Below are positions 46,386 to 56,965 of a stretch of DNA of 64,000 bases, in pieces; the stretch's first letter is position 1, and every line of letters starts with the position of its first letter. The position numbers and the translations under genes are program-made. The stretch spans positions 6,200,001 to 6,264,000 of the forward strand of contig NC_065877.1 of the NCBI RefSeq assembly GCF_933775445.1, read 5' to 3'. Source of the stretch: Argentina anserina (lineage: Eukaryota > Streptophyta > Magnoliopsida > Rosales > Rosaceae). The notes under the pieces were generated by a model, which was given only the letters and a program-made list of their open reading frames with translations, had not been told where the DNA came from and did no database searches.

Positions 46386-46708
46386 AAAACAAAATACTAG
46401 TCACTCCTCAAACTATCACAAATTTGACAGTTTACTCATTCAAGTTTCAATTTTAATTGATCACTCCTTATACTTTCCAATTTCGAGCAATCTCGTCATT
46501 CTGTCATTTTTCCATCCAATTTGAGTGTTAAGTTGTTTTTTGGGCAAATATAAATTGGATGGACTTAACACCCAAATTGGATGGAAATATGACGAAATGA
46601 CCAGATTGCTTGAATTTAAAAAGTATAAAGAATGATCAGTTGAAATTGAAACTTGAAGAAGTAAACTGTCGAGTTTGTAAAACTGTGAGGAGTGACTGTA
46701 TTTTATCC
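46386..46708. mobile_element. fold-back MITE, about 323 bp
   Basis: Long inverted arms (AGTCACTCCTC... / ...GAGGAGTGACT) pair over nearly the whole length. TTTTATTA occurs on both sides (46378-46385 and 46709-46716), an 8-bp or, with one mismatch, 9-bp duplication. The long arms and duplication length suggest a Mutator-like or hAT-like origin. Confidence 0.78.
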
Positions 46709-46908
46709 TTTTATTAATATGTTCAGCCAGTGTTCTCTAATGTTAGTTGTTAGGTAGTTAGTTACTCGTTAGTATTCTTTGCATATGATTGTTTGTTGAA
46801 TTTCGACGAAGGAGCACGTCATGGTTTTCTATAGCACGGCTCCAAAACATTAGATCTTGATGTTCACAACTTATTCCACAAGTAAATGTATTTAAAGATG
46901 CGTTAGGG

Positions 46909-47961
46909 GAACAAGTATCAAATAGCAAAGCTAGTTGCGGAAGTTTTGTTCCGTCCAGATATCGGATCTATTTAGGGTTTTTTTACAAAAGTTTTGTTTC
47001 GTCTGGCGGTGCGTCTATTGACGTTGCTACCGGACGGGAGTTGTGCCTGGGTCAATCAGTGGCTGGGCAAGGTGGTTGAGGGTGGTGGATCGACGGTGGT
47101 TGGTTGCTCCCAAAATTTGTTTTCTCAGATTGTTGGTTTCAGTTTGGGTTGCAAGGATTGAAGTCCAACGACGATGTTGCTACCGCTTTTGAGTTGCCGA
47201 GTTGGTCTCGTCGAGGAGTGGTGCTGGTGCCGATTGAGGTGCGTGAAGGGGACCAGAGGCGCTAATGGTATGGCTGGGTTTCTATCCTTGCCTAGATCGG
47301 ATCTTGGCGAGTTTTCGTTGTATGGTTTTGATTCACGGCATGCAGTGCTGGTGGGGGTGGGTTTGGATGGTGGTTCAATGGTGGTAGTCGACGTTGGTGT
47401 TGGGTTGCCGTCTCTGTAGGTGAAGGCGGTGGCGGCGATTCAGTGGCAAATTTTTGGGTGGTTGAGCGCCGGAGATCTATTGTGGTGGGCCTGGGTTGGG
47501 TCAACTGGAGTTGTGTGGTGGGCTTAGGTATTAGGCCTAGGTCTGGTTTTTTATTTTTTTTAGGTTTTTGTCAAGTTCTGTCGTCCCTGCTCTCGATTGT
47601 GGGTTTGGTTTTAGATAGGTTTTGCTCGTGTCGTTGAGTGCACATGTTTATGGTGCATTTCATATCCAAATATTATTTAAATGGCAGTTCTTTCTTGGTG
47701 TCGATGTATTGGGGAGGTTTGTCTCTGCAAATATGCCGAAAATTTTGGTATGTGATGCTATTGGAGCGGTTCTCTTCTTGAGATTGACGACAAGTAGGTT
47801 ATCGGATAGTTCTAGAATCAGACTTCTTTTGGTTTGAGATTGGGCCTTTTTGGCTTATGTCTATCGCGTTTGTGATAATCCTATGACTAACAGTCTTAGT
47901 GTAATTGTTATATTATTTTGGTACTACAATTTGCTTTTTCAAAAAATATATATATATATAT
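46909..47961 (+). mobile_element. retroposon-like insertion with A/TA-rich tail
   Basis: A 7-bp direct repeat, GTTAGGG, flanks 46909-47961 (46902-46908 and 47962-47968). The right end is CAAAAAATATATATATATAT, a tail as found on non-LTR retroposons. The GC-rich interior has frames up to about 80 codons and no recognised domain. The neighbouring sequence at 48051-48102 is a tandem copy of the flanks without the insert (TTTAAAGATGCGTTAGG... running on to TTAGGGTATTTTAAGATG), in effect an empty site. Confidence 0.6.
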
Positions 47962-47962
47962 G

Positions 47963-48102
47963 TTAGGGTATTTTAAGATGAGTTAGTACTATCGATGTTA
48001 GTGTCATACAAAAGTTAGATTAAATGAATGACTAAAATCGTATTATATCGTTTAAAGATGCGTTAGGACTTAGGGTATTTTAAGATGAGTTAGTACTATC
48101 GA
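47963..48102 (+). repeat. 33-bp direct repeat next to the retroposon-like insert
   Basis: The same 33 bases, beginning TTAGGGTATTTTAAGATGAG, occur at 47963-47995 and 48070-48102. The second copy is preceded by TTTAAAGATGCGTTAGG (48051-48067), which also occurs left of the insert at 46891-46907. Confidence 0.88.
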
Positions 48103-49327
48103 AGTATCGATGTTAGTATTATACACGTTTCTTTTTGCTAGTATAATTTTCCCTCATCCGGCAGCCCGCCTGTACGTTTGGTATACGAGTCATATCAGAG
48201 AGACCCAGACTTAAGAGCTTGTGTTAGCTATCATCAGACGTCAAGAATTCCGCTTTGTTTAATGTTTCTGTAAATCCGAGACCATCTACTATTGAACTTA
48301 ATTTAATCTGATCGATAATTAAGTAGACGCTATATTAAATCTAGGACCTTTCAGTCAATAACAGTACTTGCGTTCATTCGTATGTGTTTCTTTCTTCTTT
48401 CTTACGTTCACACTTCACAGGACAGTTTTTCCTGTGCATGTGTGATCGCTAGACTTCTCAGGCCAGATTAAACAATAGAAAGACAAAGTAATTAGGCTTT
48501 TTTGCAGTATTATCATCATCGATGATATTAGGCAGATTTTGTCAACAAAGATGATATTAGCCTATTAGGCACGTAGTTGTTAGTTGTTAGTTGTTAGTTG
48601 TTAGTTGTAATTAAATGTTCATCACTACATTATAAAGCACATCTATATACAGATATATTAATCGTCGACGTAATTAAACAACTGGTGTCAATCACTTCAA
48701 TGAAATAATTAAAAAGATAAATAGGTTTCAAGAACACAGAGCAGCGTTGGTTAGAGGAGTTGATAGTTGTAGATAAGACCGACACTTGCCGGAATCTGTG
48801 CAATATATTAGATCAGTACTAGCTTAGTAGCTTTTAACTTCAAATACTCGTTACTTTCATTATCTTTCTTTTTTTGTTACAGTTACTTTCATTATCTTTT
48901 CATTCTTTAATTTCTTACAGGAAATTAGTTGAAAATATTTTCTGTTTGTTTTTGGTCTTCTTCAAGGGAATTTCCCTAATTATCTCTATGTATGTGATAC
49001 ACCTATTTACTAATATCAAAATAAATGTATTGTTATTGTGGTAAATAGGGTGATGTTTTCGGTAATTCTAGTTTTATTAGTTGTAAATACTCCACTCATA
49101 ATATTTTACAAGATTATAAATAAATAGATGACAATGTGATAAATTCGTTTAATTATTTGTAAATATAAAAAACACATGTTGTAACTTTGTTCTCAATGTT
49201 GTAAATTTAGTTCAATAAAATTGTAATTTTAATTCTAAAAGTACCAAATGAGGGTATGCTATATGTTGAGACTCATAATTTGGGAGCGAGGTTTGGGTAA
49301 TTATTGTGAAGAGCAAATGAAATAAGG
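48103..49327. other. AT-rich intergenic region
   Basis: No gene. A TTAGTTG heptamer repeated about five times lies at about 48573-48608. Confidence 0.5.
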
Positions 49328-49332
49328 ATAAG

Positions 49333-49517
49333 TGTTCCGGGAGAATTACTATTCTACCATTTTGTGTATCTTAGCCTTGTTAGGTTTCCTGTTAGAGATA
49401 GATTAACATCTATGTAATATATTACGACTCTAAATCCTACGGGATTGTGGTTTTGTAATACCTAAATATAGGCCCACATATCATTCAATAAATATACAAT
49501 TATTTCATCTTGCATCA
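49333..49517 (+). repeat. 5' LTR of the old copia element
   Basis: TGTTCCGGGAG...TTGCATCA, 185 bp, with AATAAA near its end (about 49489). Confidence 0.9.
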
Positions 49518-49584
49518 CGTTATCAGCACTTTGCTCTAAAACTATAAACTTTTAGAGCCCTAGAAATCCTATTTCCCCACCCCC

Positions 49585-49745
49585 CCGGGCCGCCCTTGTC
49601 TTCGGCCTCCGGCAATCTTCCCGTCGGCAGTCCTCGTCGGCAACAGCCCCTGCCGCTCCCCGCAGCCCCTGTAGACCCCCTGCAGCCCCTGTCGACCCCC
49701 GCAGCCCCTGTATGCAGCCCCGCAGCTCCGCAAGGTCTCCTCCGC
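49585..49745 (+). repeat. GC-rich CAGCCCCTG repeats in the copia leader
   Basis: Irregular repeats of GCAGCCCCTGT followed by GACCCCC. Frames are open on both strands here because of the composition; none is recognised. Confidence 0.75.
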
Positions 49746-50251
49746 ATTCACCCCGCAAAATCATTTTTTTGCCCCGCAAGACCCCGCATCAAAACATTCG
49801 AAATTTCTCATCCAGCATATTCACGGAAGCAACACGAACTTAACAAGCAAAGTCTTTGCTCCAGAGAAGTTACTCTCGTCTTCTCCACACCTTCAAAAGT
49901 AATTTTTGATTAACGTTCTTTTTTTTAACGTATATATATATATATATGTTATATCGGGTGCTATTAGCCTTCTTCATGTCTCATTTCCGGTCTTTCTTAT
50001 AACGCCGATGTGACCAAAGAAGGATATGATTTCCCACTTGGTCGATGTTTTTCGTGTGACGGTCCTGGGGGAGTCACGATTGTTTTGAAATGGAAGTTAA
50101 TCAATTTTCGTGTGGTCGCCTGAGTGCACCGCTGTTTTGGGCGCAATCATGAGTATCACAGTTTACATCGATTTTTCTTGTGACCATATACGTCACCCAT
50201 TCTAATTCCTATTATACTTGAATCTAATCAATTTTGTATTCGTTTTTGTAG

Positions 50252-51319
50252 ATGTCATCGCCATCTCGACCAGAATTTGGCCTTCTTGATCTAGAAGGAA
50301 AGGAATACCACAGTTGGGTTTCCGACATGGAGCTCGCTTTCGAGAGCCGAGGGATCCAAGGCATGTTTGCCGACCCTCCTGCTAATTTCCCACCTATGAC
50401 CAAGACTCAAGCTCTCATCTTCATGAGACGTCACATCCATGCAACTCTCAAGAGGCAATACTTAAATGTAAAATATCCTAAAGAATTATGGGACAAATTA
50501 CGCTTGCGGTACAACAATGTTTATGATAAGCTTCTCCCTGACTTGACCGTTAGATGTGATAACATCTGTCTTTTAGACTATAAGAGAGTGGATGACTTCA
50601 ATCATGACATGTTATGCCTGCAATCCAATCTTGGCACTGTTGGTGTCATCAAGACCGACCTAGATCTTCTCAATAAGACATTGGACACATTTCCAATCAA
50701 CTATGAGGTTCAAACTCATACGTACCGCACTTATGTAGAGGAAGGGAAGATCCGGAGTTTCGCCGACTTAATGGCGCTTTTGGCAAAGAATGAGAGGCAT
50801 TCTGAGATTCTTCTCAACAATAACAATAGACCGGTTGGCACTAAAAAGATATCTATGCCACAATCTAACTATGGGAAAGCTCCTAAGCAAAAGAATCAAT
50901 CAAGGAACGCTCCATACCAGCAACAAAGCAACAACTCTCGTGGTGGGAGGCAACCGGGTCTTTCTCAGCCCAAGTCCAATACTTGGACCCGAGATGGCAA
51001 TGGCACCGCACCCTCTGGGGGATACCATCCCCGTCCCAAACCTCATGGAGGCCGTGTGCCTCATCATGCCTCCAATTCCAGTAATGGCAAGTCTCCATGC
51101 TTCAAATGTGGCTCCTTCAAGCACTTTAATCACAATTGCCGCGCTAGCAAAGAGATGATCAAGGCATACTCTATCTACAAGAAGTTTCTACAACCCGAAT
51201 CAAATTATGTGGATGAGGACCCTGAGATCGAGACTCACCACATCTCCATGAAGCTCGAGCCCCTTGCTTCCGAGGTTAAGCCTTCGGCCCATACAATGGA
51301 TACTCCGGACTTTGATTAG
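50252..51319 (+). CDS. copia Gag (UBN2 type) with zinc knuckle
   Basis: 355 aa, fully open. The N-terminus is the Gag core (GLLDLEGKEYHSWVSDMELA, about residues 8-180, with RHIHATLKRQYL and ELWDKLRLRY). A Gln/Asn/Gly/Pro-rich linker follows, then one CCHC knuckle, CFKCGSFKHFNHNC, near residue 285-298. The ATG is directly preceded by CGTTTTTGTAG, a plant-type 3' splice-site sequence. It ends in a TAG and is separated by about 930 bp from pol, unlike the single polyprotein of most copia elements. Surviving intact beside a ruined pol is notable. Confidence 0.88.
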   Translation: MSSPSRPEFGLLDLEGKEYHSWVSDMELAFESRGIQGMFADPPANFPPMTKTQALIFMRRHIHATLKRQYLNVKYPKELWDKLRLRYNNVYDKLLPDLTVRCDNICLLDYKRVDDFNHDMLCLQSNLGTVGVIKTDLDLLNKTLDTFPINYEVQTHTYRTYVEEGKIRSFADLMALLAKNERHSEILLNNNNRPVGTKKISMPQSNYGKAPKQKNQSRNAPYQQQSNNSRGGRQPGLSQPKSNTWTRDGNGTAPSGGYHPRPKPHGGRVPHHASNSSNGKSPCFKCGSFKHFNHNCRASKEMIKAYSIYKKFLQPESNYVDEDPEIETHHISMKLEPLASEVKPSAHTMDTPDFD

Positions 51320-52248
51320 TCATTTTAGCTTATTCTAGCTTTATGATTTCAAGTATTGTTATGGTCGACCGCCATTGTTATTTTCATTGACTTTATAATA
51401 GTCTTTTAATTTTGGAATTAGAGGTTCGTGTGTGATGTATTAAAGATTGACATTCAATAAAATTTCTCAATTTCTTGTTTACAAGTCGATCTCTTTGAGA
51501 ATTTTATTTACCTTACACTTAACATGATGGTCAACGTATGCAACTCACGTGGTTTTTAAATTAGACTTTTTGGGTTACATAGGACTCTAATAGCACTACA
51601 TTGTGAATTTGGAAATTAAAATTTCGAAAATGGACCTTGGAATGTAAAAAATTGATGTCATTTTGGCCTCTTGACCGTACCCGGTTACTATTCCGGTGTT
51701 TTGGCCGCCTTCTGGCCACTTGAAAGTGTTTCCGGCACCATCATCCGGTTCTTGCCGGCGTCCCTTGTTGGACTTGCAGCTCCGGTCTCCATACCGCCGG
51801 CCGGTTTTTCTAGGAATCGGCGTCGCTGATTTCCGGCAAGTTTTCCGACGATTTTTCGTTGTTTCTCGTCATTTTTCCGACATATTTCTAGCAGTTCTTA
51901 CTACCATATTTTCCCAGTCCAAATTTCACCCGGTTTTGATTTCTTTTGACTTGGTTTTCCGGTTAATTTTCCGGTTTTCTCCAAGTCCGTTATCTACACT
52001 CACCGGCTTTTTTATGTGTGTTTTTACATCGATTTTGGATGGTTTCTACCACCCTAGTACACTGTTTGGTATTCCACTGCTTCAATACCATGTTTTGCCA
52101 ACTTTTTAGTTGAAGAATGTAGTACTATTGTCATGTGATACATTCGATGAGATCGCATTTTGTTCTGATTCCCTTTCTTACAATATTCTACGGTGTATTA
52201 TACATAATTGTTCTCGTGTCGCTGACTCTCTTAATTTTCATTTTGTAG
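51320..52248 (+). other. spacer between gag and pol in the old copia element
   Basis: No protease or knuckle is here. The latter part is TTTTCCGG-rich and unidentified, and ends in the acceptor-like TTCATTTTGTAG immediately before the pol ATG. Confidence 0.55.
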
Positions 52249-55200
52249 ATGTCCCACGGCAAAATCTAATGTCTAGTTGATTGCGAAACCACCCACACTG
52301 TTCTACGGAACATGCAGTTGTTCACGGATCTAGTGTTTTCGACTTCTTCGATGACTACAATGATTAGCTCAAAATCTATCATTCAAGGAAGAGGCACCGT
52401 CTTTTTTATGTTGCCTAATGGTACGACTCTCAACGCCGTTGATGATTTTTATGCGCCGAAGTCTCTCCGCACCTTGCTAAGTTTTAAGGACATACGTGCC
52501 AATAGTTTTCACCTCGATACTTATGTTGAGAATGGAGAGGAATATATTTTTTCTTCTGAGAAAGCAGGCCAATGTCGCATCTTAGAGAAGATGAAGAGTC
52601 TCGGGAATGGTTTGTATCTTACTTCCATTCGAATCTTTGAATCATATGCGGTTGAACGCAACTTTTGTGATTCAGACTCTTATATGCTTTGTCATGCCCG
52701 TCTCGGGCACCCTGGACGTGATATGATGATTAAAATTCTTAAGAATTCACATGGTAATCCATTTTTCAAGTTCCGGAAGCAGTTGGATGATCACCTCACC
52801 CGTACTCCACACGGTGAGGCCATGCCTACCCGTGCACTGCATGGTGTGGCCGAGCCTGCCCGTGCATTGCATGGTGTGGCCGAGCCTGCCCCTCTCGGCA
52901 GCTCCACGGCATTCATGCCATCGGTGGCGGCATCCCCTCTCTCAAAGGAGCTTGTGATGCCTTCCGTGATTTCTGATGCCAATCGCTCGTTTTGCAAAGC
53001 TTGTTCTCTTGCTAAATTTCAGGGAAGTTCTTCTTTTGCTAAGGCTTCAACCGAGAAAATTTCATTCTTACAACGTATCCAATGTGACATTTGTGGGCCT
53101 ATTCAACTAGAATGCAGACCTTTTAGATATTTTGTGGTATTGGTTGATGCATCGACGCGTTGGTCACACATCGCTTTCCTCTCCACAAGGAATGCTCAAT
53201 TTGCTAAGTTATTAGCTGAGATCATCAAACTCAAGGCTCACCACCTTGACTATCCTATCAAATCCATTCGTTTGGATAATGCTAGAGAATTCACCTCCAA
53301 AACTTTTGATGATTACTACATATCTATTGGGATCGAAGTTGAACATCTCATTCCTCATATTCATTCACATAATGGTCTAGTAGAGGCTACCATCAAGCGT
53401 CTTCAGCTTGTTGCTCGGGCAATGGTTATGGGTACTAACCTGCTGGTCTCTGCGTGGGGATATGCAGTGTTTCATGCAGCAACACTTATTCGTTTCAGAC
53501 CTGCAGCTAACCAAGTGTTTAGTGCGTACAAGATGGTAACTGGTTACGAACCCAATATTTCACACTTACGCATCTTTGGTTGCGCCGTCTATATGCCTAT
53601 TATGCCTCCACTGCGTACTAAAATGGGTCATCAAAGACGATTAGATATCTATGTTGGCTATAATTCCCCAACGATTGTCCGCTACTTAGAACCAACCACC
53701 AGAGATCTCTTTACTGTAAGATTTGAAGATTGTTACTTTAATGAGACATGCTTCCCGTCGTTAGGGGGAGATGGGAATGCTATCATTCCAAATGAACGTC
53801 AGGAATTGACGTGGTGTGTCCCCACTATGTCTCATTATGATCCCCGCACTACTCAGAGTGAGTCAGAAGTGCAACGCATTATCGACCTCTAGAAAGTCGC
53901 GGATTCGATACCTGACGGTTTTGTAGATATTGCTAAAGTGACGAGATCAAACATACCCGCTGCAAATATACCGGCTCGGTTGGATGTCCTGAAATACGGG
54001 CATGGAAGACAAGCTCCTTGATCTAGCAACGTTGGCACCGTCCTTGACAAGGGGACGGCAGCCGACAACAGTACAGCCGTACGCGGCGGCGTTGCCGGCG
54101 CCCTTTGTGGTTACGATGCCGAGATAAACCGGCATGGACCAGCTTCAGCCTCGGCTCCTCAAAGGAAAAGAGGGAGACCGATAAACTCTAATGATTCAAA
54201 ACCTAGAAAGAAGCGAATGACCAAGACACAACGCGTCATCAACGATGAATCTCCATCGTATGAAGTTGTCTCTGATTACATCTTTGTCCATAAATAAACT
54301 CAAGTGTTACCGTGGGACTCTATATAACCTATTTTGATGCCAGAGAACAACGAAATCTCAGGAAACTACACAAGTGAGCAATCGGTCCGAAAGAGAGCCA
54401 CTACATGCATTGATGACGTTTTCGCTTATTCCGTCGCACATGAGATCATATTTGAAAATGACGTTGAACCTCGCTATGTAGCTGAATGCGAACACAAAGA
54501 AGATTAGCCGAAGTGGAAGGAAGCAATCCAGGCAGAACTTGACTCATTAACGAAGAGATAAGTCTTCGGAAAGGTTAAATTGACTCCAAGAAATGTCAAA
54601 CCTGTTGGATATAAATGGGTCTTCGTTCGTGAGCGTAATAAGATGAACGAAATCGTGCGTTATAAGGTAAGACTCGTGGCGCAAGGATTCTCACAACGAC
54701 CTGACATTGGCTATGAATAGACTTATTTTCCTGTTATGAACATCATTACCTTCCGTTACCTCATTAGTCTGGTAGTGTCCGAAAGACTAAACATGCAGCT
54801 TATGGATGTGGTCACAGTTTATCTTTATGGGGATCTTGACGCAGACATATACATGAAAGCTCTAGTTTGACTACCTTTACCTCCATCAAGTGCCTCCAGA
54901 CCACGGAGTGCTTATGCAGTCAGATTACGTCGTTCATTGTACGGGTTGAAGCAATCCGGAAGAATATGGTACAATCGGTTGCACAAGTACTTGAAAGATA
55001 GAGGTTATAAGAATGACGAACTATGCCCATGCGTGTTCATACGAAAGACAAATTCCGGATTCGTCATCGTTGCGGTCTACGTTGATTACATGAACATAAT
55101 TGGTACTCGTGATGAGATTGCAGAGACCGTGTCTCATTTAAAGTCGAAATTTGAGATGAAGTACCTCGGGAGGACGAAATTGTGTCTCGCCTTGAGCTTG

Positions 55201-56240
55201 TGCATAGGGCTGACGACATCTTAGTCTATCAGTCGAATTACACGCAGAAAATGCTTCGTCGTTTCAATATGGATCTATGCAGTCCAGTGTCTACTCCCAT
55301 GGTCGTATGAAGTCTAGATATCAAAAAAGATCTATTCCGTCCTAAAGAGGATGATAAAGAAGTTTTTGGTCCTGAAGTTCCATACCTTAGTACAATTGGG
55401 CCACTATTGTATCTTGCTCAATGCACTAGACCAGACATATCTTTCACAGTGAACTTATTAGCTAGATTTAGCTCTGCGCATACGCTACGTCATTGGAATG
55501 GTATCAAGTATTTGTTTCGGTACTTGAAAGGTTTCCTTAACATGGGATTGTTCTATCCTTACAACAGAGAGAACACCATGGCCATGCCACCTCACACTGG
55601 CGCCGCAGGCAGCCCCGGTAGCACTACCGTATGCGGAAGAGCCACCGCAGGCAGCCACGGAGTGGCGGCAGACCACGGTGCCGAGGGCAGTATTCGGTCC
55701 TGACTTGCTCCTTGCCTCGATGCAAAGACTCCAAACAACTTATTAGTTGGTTATGCCAACGCATGGTACCTCTCTGACCCTCATAAGGCTCGTTCTCAAA
55801 TCGGTTATGTATTTACCATTTGGAATATGGCGATATCTTAGAGATCCACGAAGCAATCTCTTGTTGCGACTTCTTCGAATCATGCGGAGATCATTGCTCT
55901 CCATGAAGCAGATAAAGAATGTATTTGGCTACAGTCAATGGTTCGTCATATTCGTGATTCTTGTGGATTAGTCTCTACAACTGATCGACCTACGTGCATT
56001 TATGAAGATAATACTGCTTGCATAGAGCATACTAAGTTAGGTTTCATTAAGGGGGACAACACCAAGCATATTTTGCCCAAGTTCTTCTACAATATTCAAC
56101 AACAGAAGTTCTTGAATGTTCAGATCAATCAAATGAATTTAGAATCTAATGTCGCGGATTTGTTCATTAAGTCTTTGCCTAAATCTATTTTTGTGAAACA
56201 TGTGAAGAGCATTGACATGCGTCGCTTATCGGAACTTTAG
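52249..56240 (+). pseudogene. copia pol (PR-INT-RT-RNaseH), many lesions
   Basis: The ATG at 52249 is followed by a TAA at 52267, then a protease-like CLVDCETTHTVL. The longest open part (52312-53892) has the GAG-pre-integrase and integrase (HARLGHPGRD, QCDICGPIQ, IRLDNAREF), then TAG at 53890. RT fragments follow from about 54500 with in-frame stops (for example 54718-54720). The catalytic YVDD is YVDY near 55076-55087. The RNaseH part is broken (55407-56240, ending ADLFIKSLP...MRRLSEL). GC-rich in-frame inserts lie at about 52790-52925 and 55580-55700. It cannot make an active polymerase. Confidence 0.88.
52801..52890 (+). repeat. 30-bp tandem repeats inside copia integrase
   Basis: A unit reading CGTGCACTGCATGGTGTGGC plus CGAGCCTGCC occurs twice (52831-52890), with a more diverged copy just before. 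It encodes RALHGVAEPA repeats between the GAG-pre-integrase histidines and the C-x-x-C that should follow closely. Confidence 0.85.
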
Positions 56241-56425
56241 AGTTTGGTAGACTTCAGGGGAAGTCTACATCACATGTTAAGATCTCTAAGTAGTTGGTGT
56301 GTTGTGCTTTTTTCCCTTCGATCAAGTTTTTTGTTTTACCCAAGAGGTTTTTGTTTTGCTTGACAAGGTTTTTACCGAGGCAACGTTGTGCGCCATGCAA
56401 CCTAGGCATGCGACACAAGGGATAG

Positions 56426-56610
56426 TGTTTCAAGAGAATTACTATTCTACCATTTTGTGTGTCTTAGCCTTGTTAGGTTTTTTGTTAGAGATAGATTAGC
56501 GTCTCTGTAATAGATTAGGACTCCGAATCCTACGGGATTGTGGTTTTATAATGCCTATATATAGGCCCTCATATTATTCAATAAAGATACAGTTATTTCA
56601 TCTTGCATCA
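56426..56610 (+). repeat. 3' LTR of the old copia element
   Basis: 185 bp, same length as the 5' LTR with about 20 differences. AATAAA lies near 56581. It is followed by ATAAG. Confidence 0.9.
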
Positions 56611-56615
56611 ATAAG

Positions 56616-56957
56616 AACAATATTGAAAGAACTAGAAAGTAATGCAGAAGATAAAGATAGAATACAAAGGAAAATAGTTGATTCTTCATTCATGCCTTGA
56701 TAGAAATACAAGGTAGAGCCATATATAGTTCCGTACCGGACATTACATAGTAATTGGGCTGCCTATCTTGGGCCAGAGTATTATGGATCTCAACACTATA
56801 CCTCCAAGTATTGTAGACGACCCTTCATCAAGCATATTTAGCTTCCAACAAGAAGCCAAAAACCATTTTAAAGAAAAAGCCTACCGAGCTAGCAACAAAG
56901 ATGTATATTCTGGATGATGATTTAAATGAAACGTTTAGGCATATACAAAATGTTAGC
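56616..56957. other. spacer between the copia and hAT elements
   Basis: No gene was recognised. The two elements are independent insertions about 350 bp apart. Confidence 0.4.
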
Positions 56958-56965
56958 AGCTAACC

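Larger units (their letters stand above)
49333..56610 (+). mobile_element. old Ty1/copia element with separate gag and pol
   Basis: LTRs of 185 bp each lie at 49333-49517 and 56426-56610 (TGTTYC...TTGCATCA). The target duplication ATAAG is perfect (49328-49332 and 56611-56615). The sequence after the 5' LTR is CGTTATCAGCAC, so it uses a different primer site from the other two elements. Gag is open; pol has many stops. The LTRs differ at roughly 20 of 185 positions by eye, so this is by far the oldest of the three full LTR elements. Confidence 0.9.

Noticed and set aside
49523..49913. Overlapping GC-rich frames on both strands in the copia leader
   Set aside because: Open frames in every direction follow from the CAGCCCC repeats; there is no domain or start context.
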